Translations under genes and position numbers: made by a program
The notes under the pieces: generated by a model
The model's database searches: none
Told to the model about the DNA's origin: nothing
Seen by the model: the letters and a program-made list of their open reading frames with translations, nothing else
In this document: positions 10,484-22,647 of the stretch, piece by piece
Layout: each line of letters begins with the position of its first letter
How positions within the stretch are numbered: the first letter of the stretch is position 1
Assembly: GCA_037952775.1 (NCBI GenBank)
Contig: JBANAY010000003.1
Coordinates: 1,612,001-1,676,000, forward strand
Direction of reading: 5' to 3'
From: Clonostachys chloroleuca
Taxonomy: Eukaryota > Ascomycota > Sordariomycetes > Hypocreales > Bionectriaceae
DNA length: 64,000 nt

Positions 10484-11342
10484 GGTCAATTGAGCAATGT
10501 TGACAGCTGCTGCCCACCTTTACAGCGAGTGAAAGTGAATACAGCCTCAGCACACAAATGATGTAGCGTTGGATGAAGCCAAGATCCAGATTTTGCGATA
10601 ACAAATTGCCAAATGGGGTAACTTCGGGAGTGTGTTCAGCGGGCCTTTCAGAAGCTCAGCTTCAGAGCTTCAGCCGCCTGTAAAGCCGCAATAAACCGCC
10701 ATCACCCCTCCATCAATATCCCGTGATGGCTTTCCGAATCTCGAGGCAACAGAAGGCCAAATAGGTGCACATTGAACAAAAAAAAGACCATATCCAAATA
10801 TGAGTATGTAGGATTACGCAAGTATTATATTTTGGCCGAAATTTATTGATCAACGCCGTGATCTTGTGATTAGCTGACAGGCAACTTCGAGGCTGGTCTA
10901 TGATATGGAACAATTCATAGCTTCTTCCTTTACCGCTTCCGACATCGCCGGGATTCCGATGGCCTCATATGGTTCACATGATCAAAACCTTATCACGAAT
11001 ACGACGACCTGCCAGGCGGAGTTTGAATTCTGCAGATTTGGGGACTTGCCCACTGATAGTATGTGCGACCGTAGTCGGAGACTGGGGGAGTACGTAACAT
11101 ATTTGTTTGTCATGGTCACCACTATCACACTGACCATTCTATCCGTGTATTCCACCATCCCCATCGAAATGCTAAAGCAAGATACCATTGCTAATGCATA
11201 GGGTTAGGTTCCATTTTGATCTCAAATACATATTCCCCTCCATCTGCGTGCTTGAATGAACACTCTCCATATCCAAGACAAGCACTGGAGCGAAGCCGAC
11301 TTACACGCTGAACACTCCTGTTTCCACACACCAAACGTCACA
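10484..11342. other. Divergent intergenic region
   Basis: Between the MRF1 start and the aldolase-like gene. It includes a 98-codon frame (10905-11201, +) with one hydrophobic stretch (YLFVMVTTITLTILSVY), but no other support. Confidence 0.45.
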
Positions 11343-12413
11343 ATGCCGGCCTCTACCGTCATATACCCCCTAAACCAAAGTATAGCTTTCTTGATGACTA
11401 TAGTGAAGGCGCACACCCTCAATTGTTAGAAGCCTTGGTGGCCAGCAATGGCACCCAGGAGACAGGGTACGGAAATGACAGGTATAGCCAGGAGGCCCGC
11501 AACACACATCAGGAACCACCTCGGCCGTGATGATGTAGGCATCTTCTTCGTCCCCAGTGGCACTTCAGCAAATGCCATCTCCATAGCTGCCTGTCTGCGG
11601 CCTCATGAAGCCGTTATCGCTGCCAGCTCAGGCCATATTGTTACCAGAGAGACTGGCGCCGTCGAGGCAACCGGCCATAAAATAATCAATGTCCTGCCTC
11701 AACACGGCAAACTGACGCCTTTGAGCATTAGCCAAGCTCTTGAGGCTAACTGGCATTACCCTCACATGGCGAAGCCGCGCTTGGTGTACATCTCCAATGC
11801 GACCGAGTTCGGCACCATATACTCCAGGTCTGAGCTGGCCGCCATCAAGGCCCTTTGTGTTGAGAATGGCCTCCTGCTATTTATGGACGGTGCTCGCATC
11901 GGCGCTGCACTCACCTCGCCTAAGAGCGATATGACGCTTCGAGATGTTCTGGACCTGGTGGACATCTTCTGGATTGGCGGTACCAAGAACGGCGCGCTCC
12001 TGGGTGAAGCTATTGTTGTGAAGGACCCTAGGCTGGCCGACGACTTTGAATTTTACATTAAGCAAAGAGGATCCCTTCTCGCCAAGGGCCGAATAATAGG
12101 CATCGAATTCTCCGAGCTCTTCAGGGAGAATTTATACTTTGAGCTAGCTAAGAGAGGCAACACTGCGGCACAGAAGCTGTCCCGCTCCATCGAGGCCGCG
12201 GGATACTCTCTTCTTGTGGACACGGAGACGAACCAGATGTTTGCAATTTTGCCTTTGAAGCTCATTGAGAGGCTGCAGCAGGATTTTATTTTTTACGTGT
12301 GGGAAAAGTACGATATTGATCACGCTGTAATTCGGGTGTTGACCACTTGGTCGACTGACTTTGACCGGGTGGATGAGTTTGCTCGTATTGTGATGAATTG
12401 GAAAGCAGAGTAA
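11343..12413 (+). CDS. L-threonine aldolase-like PLP enzyme (two compensating frameshifts)
   Basis: Fold-type I PLP enzyme of the beta-eliminating lyase / low-specificity threonine aldolase group, expected to cleave threonine or allo-threonine to glycine and acetaldehyde. The frame from about 11505 to 12413 shows PSGTSANAISI, HIVTRETGAVEATGHK, YISNATEFGTIYS, LLFMDGARIGAAL (PLP-binding Asp) and FWIGGTKNGALLGEA with the Schiff-base lysine. The family's N-terminal segment (YSFLDDYSEGAHPQLLEAL...GYGNDRYSQEARN) is present upstream in another frame (about 11371-11503), and an ATG at 11343 lies in the original frame. So a one-base loss in the C5 run at 11366-11370 and a one-base gain within 11502-11508 together preserve a 357-codon length. 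It could be sequencing error or a recently damaged gene. Intracellular; no targeting signal seen. Two recognisable halves make the identification firm. Confidence 0.82.
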
Positions 12414-12716
12414 TTAATGACGATTAGCATTAGCTCACTTGAACTTCTTTTGAATAAAAAAAAATTACTGAAATATTGTGAATCATGGGAAAGACAATTT
12501 CGCTTTGAAAACCTCTTGTAAATCTAACTGGAACTTGCATTGATATACTCATTGAAGTCTGGCCTACCAATACCGTTACATGTCGTGAACAATCAAGGGA
12601 CGTTGGGTAACGCTGTAGTCTCAATTCGTAGAGTTCATTTACGATGACATTTAATGCTAATAAGTAGTTTCGGTGCTAGATTTCTCCCCAAGAACTCTTG
12701 CTCAACATGTTGAGTT

Positions 12717-13767
12717 TTAGTAGGTATTGCCTAACGGTGTATTTGAATTGTGCCAATCTGCTTCAAAGCGTTGCCACCCTCCTTGATCGGGGTCACTGGC
12801 GGTGAACAGTGACTGGACAACCATGTCGTAGTATCCATCAGCTGGTATCTTGCCCTGGCAAACGTTTCCTCCCATGGCTACGTTCAACAGAATAGTCATT
12901 TCCCTCAACGGTCTGGTCCCTTCCGGAACGTTGTGCTTCATCACCGCCCTACCATCGACATACCAGACCATTCTTCCCTGTCCAGCCTGCCCGCCAGGTT
13001 GGTCCCAGACGAAGTCATACCTCACATTGCGAGCACCCATGTCCGGGATGGGGGTTGCCAGAACCCGGTGTTTCTGGGGCTCGTGATGGAAGCCCCAGTG
13101 GAGGCAAGATTTGTTCTGGCGATCCCCATTGTACGACTCAGCAATGTCCACCTCGCCGTCCGTCGGCCATGAGAAGGGCTCCTTCGGCAGAAGCCAGAAC
13201 GCAGGCCAGATGCCTTCCGCGGAGGGAGAGAGAATGACCGCAGTTAAGACGCCTCTGTCGTATCCGAGAGTCTCCCGACTTACCAACCGAGCAGAAGTGT
13301 ATCGCTGCTCTGGTGTAGGTGCACCACTGTTTGCGAGAGCGCGCACGACGAGCCTACCATCTTGCGTACTGTGCGTTTAATCGATTAGTAAATATCCTTA
13401 ACGTGCAGGGTTCTTCTTGGAAAAGCAAAACATACTGAAAGCTGTTGGCTGAATCAGCGGTATAGTGCTGCAACTCTTGGTTGCCCCAACCATCAGGCCC
13501 GTTCCCCAGCTTTGCATCCCACTCTACATTGGTGGGAATTTCAGGCCTGAACTGAGGCTGCCAGTAGATCTGAGAAGCAGGAATGGGAGGCGGAGGGGGG
13601 TAAGGTGGCGCTTGATATTCTTCCTGCTGTGATTGGAGTGGTGCTTGTCCTTGTGCCTGCGCATGTTGTAATTGTTGCGGCTGCTGGTCGTTCTTTTTCT
13701 GGGACGGATCAGCCATCATGGTTTCAAACTCCTGTTTGAGGCTCTTTAAGTGATCTTTCCAGCCCAT
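12717..13767 (-). CDS. Glycoside hydrolase family 16 protein without signal peptide
   Basis: Two exons (13436-13767 and 12717-13368) joined across a 67-nt intron (GTATGT...ACAG) give 327 residues. The catalytic GH16 signature is GEVDIAESYN, equivalent to E-x-D-x-x-E, with the first Glu as nucleophile and the last as acid/base. Flanking family features are WPAFWLLP before it and VRYDFVWDQPGG and MTILLNVAMGG after it. The likely substrate is beta-1,3- or mixed beta-1,3/1,4-glucan. The N-terminus (MGWKDHLKSLKQEFETMM) is not a signal peptide. It is followed by a Gln/Pro-rich low-complexity stretch ending in PPYPPPPPIP (residues about 25-63), so the protein looks cytosolic or unconventionally secreted. 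The frame is intact. Confidence 0.9.
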
Positions 13768-15104
13768 TTTGTACAGCTATTTCTGATTCAATATTGATCT
13801 GCTTGGGAGAGGAGGAAAAAGTGACGGTTAGGAGTGAATTATTCCCCCGCTTGTCGTTTAGGCGGGCACCTACGCATGATATATGAAATCGAGTACGCGT
13901 CCACATTCTTGGCGGCGTGACGTAAGCCTGAGATGTTCTTTGACTGATCAACGACTTGTTTCAATACATATGAGTGGCCATTAATTTGAGAGTGGAGTCG
14001 ATTTAGTAGACGTTCCCTTTGTGATGCAACTCATCCAACCTGAAGGTTTATAGTTCGCTTTTCTTGTGCTCAAAAATTGTAGGGGTATTGTAGACATTGA
14101 ATTCTTTGAGTTGTTTCATTTCATACAAGTTATGATAGTGCAAGAAAATCAAGGGCGGACGCTCCGTTGATCATCAATACTCAATCCTAAGGGGCAGGCC
14201 AAAGGTAAATTGCTGGACCCCCGATTCAATCTTTCCATTCGGGGTTTCTTGAATAGTTGTTCGCCCTTTGATCAAGTCAACTTTCGGCCTTAATTGGGAA
14301 AAAAAAAGCCAACCCATGTCCCATTTACATCAATCTATACTTCGTTGAGAGAACCCGGTAGTAAAGACTGGTAAAAGTCTTCTCTTAACTCTTACAACTG
14401 ATCGTGATCAGAGCGTACAGTTAATCGTGCTACCTTATTTCTCCCTTTAGCGGGGTGAGTATCGATAAGGCGTTACTGTGAGGATCAGACAGCAGGGAAA
14501 AATTGCAATAGATAAAGAGTGATATCATATGCTAGGACGCATATTGCCATTCCAATCACGACGAATATCAAGGTCGCTCTTATCGGCTGTAATTAAGGAC
14601 ATGTCCAGCCCCTAAAATAGTGGAATGTCTCTTAACTCGCATTATATACTTGTAAAAGCTATAAATAAAGAAATGACCCAGAGTAGAAATACCTCCCGAC
14701 CTCCTCTGCTTGCTGAAGAATCTGTCTCGGATTGTCTGATCGCCCTCCTCCTCGGTTTCAAGCAGAATACCCCGAGATCCATCTATTACGGCCGACCAAC
14801 TTGCTCGAACTCCATCTGCTGACGACAATGGGCCAAACTCTATGGAAGGCGGCGTTAGCTTCTCGGCTGGCCGCGTCAGACCCAGCAAGTCGCCAGCTCA
14901 TCCCCTTGTGCAAAGAAGCTTGCCTTGAGGTCTAAATTCGTTGACAAATCTGCCTTGGAGTTAGCCACTTAATCAATCATGCTGAATCCCACCCCGCTGG
15001 AGATGAATACGTACTCAGTGGATAGTCCTTTCGGCCCCTATATTGAAGAGTACAGCTCATTCACTTGAGCCCACGGCAACCAGGCTCCCAGCTCAAAGGT
15101 ATCT
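13768..15104. other. 1.3-kb intergenic region
   Basis: Lies upstream of the GH16 gene and downstream of the Erg26-like gene. No supported gene; frames are short and mutually overlapping. Confidence 0.5.
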
Positions 15105-16743
15105 TCACGTAGAGATACGCACGCCACCCACTCCAAGTTTCTGTATCTGTTCCGCCAACTCGACCGAAGTTGTGTACACCTTTCTAGCATGAGGTTTGTC
15201 ATGTTCACTTCCGTGCTCTCGGTTCCATTCCAAAACCTCCCAGACCATTCCCTGTAGCGTCGTTAAGACACCGCGATAACCAAGCCCACCCTCTTCGATA
15301 GATTTCCTTGCCTCTGAATCAGACACGACCAGGTGTGTGCAGATAGAAAACAGTCCCGGCTGTAAGTACTTCAAGTCGCCCCTTATCGGAGGAAGAAGAT
15401 GTTTCAAAAACGAATAACGGTATGGCAGAAGGACATACCATTCAATGACGTGTGAGAGCAGGAGAATCAGGATAGGTGGCAGAACGACGACGTGAAAGGA
15501 ATGTAAGGACAGGAACTTGATAACATTATAGAGATCCCGATAGGTAATAGGGGGGTTTGGGTCGGTGACGACAAAAGGCCGACCGGCTTGTGAGCAATTA
15601 TTAGTTTTAAGAACAGCTTCGTGATGCAGATGGGCAACCGCCACGTTGGCACCGTGTACGAAGCTTTGAACAATATGTGGTACCCATCTATCGCGTTGCA
15701 AACATGTCAGAAACGAACCAATTTCGAGGGAGCGAAAGAAAGGCCAGTGCACTCACGTTGGCATGATAGATTTTCTGAGAGGACCGCCGACCGTGTTATC
15801 AGTTGGATCCCCGTAAACTCCGTTGCCGGGGCGAATACAACCTGTTCTGAACGAGTCGCCATCGTTTGCTTCGCAGACCAGACGTTCGGCCAGGGCCTTG
15901 GAGGCAGGATAATTACCGAAAAATTCCTCGTGTGGGCGTAAAGGCTCATAGAAATCACTCTCGCCGAGCACCTGTGCAAAGTTCTTTGGTGTTAAGGCCC
16001 AGGGCGATGGAAAGAGCTCAACTGGACGGATCGCGATGGAAGCGGACGAAGTCGAGCTGAAGATGTCGGCACCAGCCTTGCGCGCTGCCAGAAGGACATT
16101 CTCAGTGCCTCTGACGTTGACAGCTTCTACAAACTCATATTGTAGCTTGGACCGGGCTGAAGGAATGATGATGGCAGCCGTGTGGAAGACGGTGAGCGGA
16201 AGGTGGGCTACTGATTGGTCCCACGGCTTGCAGAAGGCAGCTTTCACGGAGCTCAAGGAGGTGACGTCTGTCTGAATAAAGTCTACTCTTGACGCGGCTT
16301 CGGTGCGAAGATCATTGCGTTCTGTTCTGCGGATATCAATGACGCGAATACTCTCGGGCGGCGTCCCTCTGGCCAGCAGTTGGAGCACGATGTGGCCCCC
16401 GACAAGACCTAGAAGAGGAACAATTAGATTTAGAATTTGATCCAGTGCGATCACTGTATTCTATAATTTCTCGTACCAGCGCCTCCAGTCACAATATATC
16501 GTCGATTCAGCCTCGGGGGAGCTGTCCGGTATAGTTGATGGGGTTTTTAGCAAGTTCTTTGTAGGTCTGGGAGAGTAGTTTTCGGTCCCATCCCGACCCC
16601 GCAAGCATCCGGAACCGAGCTGGGGTTTCCATAAACATTAGATTAATTCGAATAAAATAGAGTAGCAGGCAGGAAAAGAGGGCGCCGGCGATAGTAATTA
16701 TCACGACGGCTGGACCAGCCAATGAAGGAAACACAAACGCCAT
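15105..16743 (-). CDS. Membrane-anchored 3-beta-HSD / Erg26-like NAD(P) dehydrogenase (frame broken by 1 nt)
   Basis: Extended SDR of the 3-beta-hydroxysteroid dehydrogenase / sterol-4-carboxylate 3-dehydrogenase family. Three exons: 16477-16743, 15757-16408 and 15105-15687, with introns of 68 and 69 nt. Exon 1 starts with a transmembrane anchor (residues about 9-30) and reaches the Rossmann motif YIVTGGAG, completed by LVGGHIVLQ in exon 2. Exon 2 holds FHTAA, the active-site YPASK tyrosine/lysine, and IRPGNGVYGD. Exon 3 holds a hydrophobic region at about HVVVLPPILILLLSHVIEW, typical of the membrane-binding C-terminal part. The frame of exon 1 needs one extra base in the G5 run at 16515-16519 (C5 on the coding strand) to reach the Rossmann motif; then the length is 500 residues. 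The substrate is a sterol or steroid-like 3-beta-alcohol by family; the exact one is unknown. Confidence 0.85.
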
Positions 16744-17330
16744 CCTCCCGCGGAAATCATAACAGACGTACGGAAAATTTAAGGAAAAGGAAGAGTGGAA
16801 GGGTGGGAAATACTCGTGTTTTATCCGTGCGTGTATGATGAGTTGCCGTGTTCCGTTTCCGCTATTGTAGCCCTTCATGCATAGTGATGCCAAGATTCCC
16901 TCCCGCAGCTGCGTTATTGTATGAGTGATCCGGCTGATCCGAAGGGTACTATATAGTGTGACCCATACCATACATCAACCGCAATATTCTTCCGTCGGCC
17001 TCGGATAAAGAGACTTGTCCATGTACGCTATAGATTAGCTTTATTCAATGGGGTTAACAGTAAATTCTCTCTATCATGACCCGCCAAAGAACATCTCCTC
17101 ACAGACTGTGTTCATCCCGCTAGAGCTAGCATTAATACTGCACTCTAGTTTTTCTTCTTGGCCTTTTTATCAAGTATATGGCTACAAACGAAGATGCATT
17201 CTGTAGAATTTGATCCCAATTTTGTTCCCTGTATTGATGATATGTGTCTCTAATCTATTAGTAGGCTTAAATCCCAAGAGTCCGAGTTTTGAAAAGCGAG
17301 ACTCTATTTTCTATGATCTCTCTTGTTCCC
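16744..17330. other. Intergenic between two minus-strand genes
   Basis: Promoter side of the Erg26-like gene and 3' side of the hydrolase gene. No supported gene. Confidence 0.45.
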
Positions 17331-18152
17331 TTACTGGCTTCTTTCAAGCTTCGATGCCACCGACAGTATCCAGTTGACAACATCATCAGGCGCAGTCACA
17401 GACGGGACATGTCCAGCGCTGGTTATTGTGACATCGACCTTGTTGCCGCTTACGTTCTCAATCATCTCAATTTGCGAGCGCTGGGTTTTTGGTGCAATAG
17501 AGATCCCCGTCAGCTACTAGATATGCCACGGGTACATCTGCGTAGCCAGGGTAAGTCAAGAGAGATGTGAAACTAGCAGCTGAGTGGGTTACAAGCTCCT
17601 TCGCCCAGATCAAGCCCTGCTCTAACGACACATCGGAGAAAACCACTTTCGCTGTTAAGGTGTCATTGGGATAGTAAAACCAGCCATCGTCCTATCATGA
17701 GTTAGCGTGAGCCCATATATCCGATGGGTTTGGGGGCTGCCAACCCCAATCTCCATGAGAGGACTCCACGGCCCTGTTGAAGCTGGCTTGCCCACTTCCG
17801 GCACCAACGATGTCATATATGCAAGGCCGACGACGCCACCAGGCTTTCCAATTTTCCGCCTTTCGACCTTGCTAAGCCCTTTGATGGATTCGGTTGCCGG
17901 CGTACCCCCATAAGAGTGCGTAACGAGCAAGACATCGTGGCCAGCCTCAGCGAGATCGGTGACATGTCTGGCTATGAAGGCTGCATCGTCATACATATTG
18001 GGTGGTTTTCCCGGCCGAGGACCAGTCGCAAGACCTATACTAGGCGTATGCAGGGCTTGTATGTTGTAGCCGTGGCCGGAAACCCCAGCAACGACCTTGT
18101 CATAGGCTGCTGGGAGTGCCGAGGCTGCGGGGATTATCAGTATCGATAACAT
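17331..18152 (-). CDS. Alpha/beta-hydrolase (esterase-like), frame broken by 1 nt
   Basis: Two exons, 17745-18152 and 17331-17691, flank a 53-nt intron (GTTGGC...ATAG); with a one-base correction the product is 255 residues. It shows ILIIPAASALPAAYD (first strand and oxyanion region), YDDAAFIARHV, the nucleophile elbow VTHSYGG with the catalytic Ser, and a C-terminal SAGHVPSV with the catalytic His. This plan matches small cytosolic fungal and bacterial hydrolases annotated as salicylate-esterase- or EstA-like; no lipase lid or signal peptide is evident. Within exon 2 the frame slips after YLVAD. The run of four C on the plus strand (17505-17508) has one base more than the downstream frame PKTQRSQIEMIE needs. 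The natural substrate cannot be told from sequence. Confidence 0.85.
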
Positions 18153-21136
18153 GCTGAGGATGAATAATTTCGTCTGAAGAATGGTGAGGGGTACGCTGCG
18201 CGAGGATCCTAATGTAAGGGTAAGATTTAAGATGAAGGGGTGGTTTAGAGGCGTGGAGGCAGCAAACCAATGTATTCCGTCAGCATGTCAGATTAAATGG
18301 ACGCAGGATGAAGATTCCTTGCACCAACCTACTCCAGTTTCAATCGTACGATTGCTTATGTAATTTCAATGTCAAAGTCGAGAATCTACTGTGTGAATGG
18401 AATTGTTGTGTATAATAATCCCGTGTACTAACGCCGCCGTCCGTGTCATCGTTTCTCAGGCTGAGGATACCCTATAACCATACAAGGGGGTTGGCGTTAT
18501 TGGCAAATAAATCTGCTACTTATGGAACTCCAGTGCCGTATATTCTTCCTTTTGTTTGATTGAACACTGTTATCGCTGATGCGTCAAATCTGGCTGGATG
18601 GATAGCAGAATTCTCGTTTTGAACAAAGGAATTGTAATTATCTTCCTGCCACAGCAGAGTACCAGATACTAAAGGTCTCATAATTTTCATTATCTGTACT
18701 AAATACACTACCTGGCTCATAGAATTGAGAAGGGTCTGACTGAGCTACAGAGCGTGTTTTTCAGACGAGGTCAACCTCAACTGATGATCGCATACCCATT
18801 GATTGGCCTCTCAGCTCGATATAACAAAGTTATCGGAGAGAGTTTGATAGAAAGTTAAAACAGGAGAAGATGTCAGACCCAAAAACTCAACACAATGAAT
18901 AATAACAAAGTTATTTCAATCCGTGCCTGAGAGTAGATGTCTGTGGCCCTCCCGTGTTAAGTCTGATACTTCTCTCAGTCGCTATCTAAGCCATAACGGA
19001 CAGTTGAGCCCAAGCTTGCCCGAACGCCATGGTAATTGAGAAAACGTAATGACGAGGTATGGTGCGACAATTCGGGGTATCCATCTGCTAAGCCAGATAG
19101 GTTCAGAGTGGTATCAACCACTCCGACGATGACAATGCGGGTTTTTTAGGTTGATGGGACTTGCATGCAAGTCAGGAGAATCATTTGATTCATCAAATGT
19201 AGGAACGCAGCAAATATGACCAGGGATAGTTTGAACAAGGAACAACGCTGTAGAAGCGAATACCTTGGGAGTTGAGTTCGGTTTTAACAAGAAACTTGAT
19301 TTTCATTGAGTTGGTCAATTCAATAATTATAATCGATTACAGCCTACTCTCTCCTTAATCAACTCAAGAGGATAATTCGAGTTCTAAGTTAGCGACATCT
19401 ATTTGAGGAATCTATTAGTTTTCGAGATTGATTTACCAGGCGCATGCTTGGCAAAGCTTGTCCTATAACCCTGTTTAATTTATGGTGGTGGGATATTCTC
19501 CGGTCCAGGATCTCTCCTATTATCAATTTGACGCAAGAAAACGGGTGATCCGGGTGACAAGGGCGAATGCGCGACGGAGATGAAGGCCGGTAACAAGAAT
19601 CACCTTTTCCCCCCTTCTCGTTGCCGGTGATTTGGTCAAGATGTGAGCTAGTGGAGCTTTGTTCGCTAAAAAAGCAAAGCCATGTGGTTTTCTAGACCAT
19701 CTCATTCCCGAACAAGCTGAAACTGACCGTTGTGGAGGCATTCTTATTTAATAGCTCACCCCTGAGCTCAGGACAGAGCTGATGCCACCCGGAAGCCTTG
19801 ATTAGGTTCCGGTTTCTTGTCGGGACCACTCAGGTGCAGCTCTGCCATATTATTGCATGGATTATGCGCCTGGTCCACCGGTAGGCTGTTTCAATATACA
19901 TCGTATTCTGAAATTCTCCGGGAGTGGGATGGCGATAACGAATTGCTAACGCTGCCACACCTCGACGAAGTTTTACCACTGACAGTGCCCACGTTCCAAC
20001 CAAGGAACAGGCTTGAATGAGTAGCTTGGACTTTGGAGGTAACATGGGGCCGGTTGTTGGTAGTGTTAGCTGTTAGCTGACAGAGACCCTCGTCAAGCAG
20101 GTTGACACGCAACATTCGCCTTCGGCCTGCTGATGTTGGATTGAATAACAGCCAACAGCAGGTTGTGCACCGAGAAAAGATTACCACCGTCCGCTGCGTA
20201 ATTTTGTGATAGTTTATCACGACTACATGAGGTGTGGTCTGCCATGACAAACGGCTGGTCCAATACGGGACCTTTCTGCCCAATGGCATCCGTTACGCGC
20301 CGGGGCAGCATGAGATGACACAGGCATCGCTCTATGACTCGTGGATCATGACGCAAACAACGCGTGCTCGATCCATGGGAGATCATCGCAGCGAGGGTAG
20401 CAAACGCTTCCCAGTGATGGATTCTTCCAGAGAATCCGAGGAGAGGGTGTCCAAACAGTTAATGAAACAGTATAACTCCACCATACGCAGCCGACCCCTG
20501 CTATCACCCTGCCACCCTACTTCGGCCTTACACCCTCCGTGAACTCGTTTTGTAAATAAGCTCTGGGGCCTGGCTCCCCACCGCGTAGTAGTAACCGCCA
20601 CGGGTAGAGTTCCTAAACGGACCGCAACGAACACGACCTACTGTTTGGAAGCCCTTGTCCGGGCTTCGCCATGGCCCCATGTATCGTGTTACATGAAGTC
20701 AAGGGTGTTACAGTAAACGGAAGAGACTCCCATCTGGGGAAACCGTTGTTCTTCGCAGCTAGGCCCGACCCTCTGGCGCCAGAACCCAGCTGTGGCTTGC
20801 ATACGGCGGGGGTACCACGCTCTCCTCGAGTTCGGCGGCAGGGAGAAATGTTTCGCAAGGGGTGATACGCGTGCAGATCGTTTAGTCGCATGGTCAAACG
20901 TTTCAATAACCTGGGAACCTGCATGGCAGAAGATTAGGGTGGTATATGATTTGGCCTAATCTCCCCCCTCCCGTGACAGCTCTGCCATGTCCTCCGTCTG
21001 CCAGTGCATATTTCTCTTCGATAATTTCTCCTTTCGTCGATCATCTTCGCCTCCAATGGTCCTAGAGCTAGTCGGTTGATTCGACACTGGCCTCTTGCGC
21101 TCGCTACTCTTGACGTCCCCAGTTCGTTCTGTGGCC
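18153..21136. other. 3-kb gene-poor region
   Basis: No gene I can support. 18.2-19.5 kb is AT-rich. 19.5-20.9 kb is mixed composition, with overlapping frames of 60-130 codons on both strands and no recognisable motif. The right end is the promoter of the rhodopsin-like gene. Confidence 0.45.
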
Positions 21137-22647
21137 ATGGAGCTACGCGCCGAGGATGAACCCGTTCACGGGTTTGTGTCGCCTTACAAAGAGCTGAATG
21201 CCGGCCTCTGGTCGTTATTTCTTGGTGCAACAGGCTTCCTAGGGCTACGGATATGGGTCAAGTGCGGTTATCGAAACTACAGGCTGTGGTACGACGATTG
21301 GATCTTGGTTGGATGCTGGGTATGTGCTTCATCCACCGAGGATTGGCTATCATTGTTTTCGCTCCTGATCGGATTCATCCTTATCCGAGTATTGTTGCTA
21401 ATTGTCCGTCACCATTTAGTTCCTCCTCCTTGCCAATAACGCATTGATTGTGTACCAGTTTGACAACGGCTATGTATTGGAGGACTCGACTATGAAATGG
21501 GACGACCGAATGCATATCCTCATCAACATCTCATCCTGCGGCACCCTGATAGGGCAGGCACTCACGAAAACGGCATTTGCGGTGACGCTACTGCGAATGG
21601 GCAACCGTTACCAAAACTGGTTCTTGTGGTTTTGCATTGCCACAATGAACGCATGGATGATCGCCAAGGTTATTGTGCAATGGGCCAAGGTCTGCGGGAA
21701 GCCTAGCTACGACAATTGGTATCGGTTAGACTTTTGTGTCGGGTCCAAGTTCCGTGATGACTTCAAGGAAGGCGGAAACGGTAAGTCTCCATCTGCTAAT
21801 CCGCAAGGATAACAGTCAATTTCGAGAGGACCCATTGATTAACTCATGTTCCTACCAGTTTACAATATCGTTATGGACTTCGTATTTGCCTGTTTCCCCT
21901 GGCTGATCGTCCGAAAATTGGAGATGCGCCGGGTAGAGAAGATTGGTCTCTGCCTAACAATGAGTCTTGGAATAATGTGAGCATCTTCTACGCAACTACT
22001 CCCCGACCAAATGACTAATATGTTCTGGGAAAATAGTGTAGCAGTTGTTTCCGCTATCCGTGTGGGTTGGAAAGACGAGGGAAATGACCGTGATGCGTAC
22101 TACATGTGTAAGTCGAATAACACTCCGAACTATCCACGCCCTCCTTTCTCGGACTTATAGACACTAACATTGAATTTCAGTTCGAAACGGTCTGTCACAG
22201 GTCTGGTATGTAGTTAATTCTCCAAGTCTTGGCTACGGCAAGATTCATGAATTATTGACTGACAATCGAAACAGGTATTCATCTGAAATTACCGGGACGA
22301 TCATTGTCCAGTGCATACCAGTTCTCCGCCCAATTTTACAGGAATTTCAATCATCCATAAGATCGAAAACATTCAATTCATCAACATCAGGCCGCCGCAG
22401 CACAATCCGGCTTAGTCTTCGCCCTAACAAGCCAAACCCTCCAGGCTTTGATGACCGGGCCAACATCCTTCCTCGTGATAAGAACGGGGTTCAATTAAAC
22501 GATTTATCCAACAGAAACACAATGTCCGACAAGAAAAGTAGCTTTCGAATATCTTCCCTTCCAATACAGACTCCGGAGACCCCCGGAGACCAACACACAG
22601 CTCCCATGACTGGTGGGACACACCTGCGAGGGACACGCCGAGCTTAG
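21137..22647 (+). CDS. Fungal rhodopsin-like (PTH11-type) multi-span membrane protein
   Basis: Six exons: 21137-21319, 21420-21780, 21859-21976, 22037-22107, 22181-22205 and 22275-22647, all with GT..AG introns of 60-100 nt; the product is 376 residues. About seven hydrophobic segments are visible. Examples are LWSLFLGATGFLGLRI, LLLANNALIVY, ALTKTAFAVTLLRM, WFLWFCIATMNAWMIAKVIVQW, VMDFVFACFPWLIVRKL, LCLTMSLGIIVAVVSAIRV and ITGTIIVQCIPVLRP. The YDDWIL motif after the first span, the R-x-W-x-x-C-like loop and the tail after the last span match the fungal Rhodopsin domain family. A 90-residue hydrophilic, Ser/Pro-rich tail (from about residue 287) would face the cytosol. A surface-sensing or receptor role is inferred from the family. 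I chose the second ATG at 21137 because the preceding 14 codons look like leader sequence. Confidence 0.9.

Noticed and set aside
10905..11201. 98-codon plus-strand frame with one hydrophobic segment
   Set aside because: Too short, no conserved motif, weak codon bias, and it overlaps antisense frames in a promoter region.
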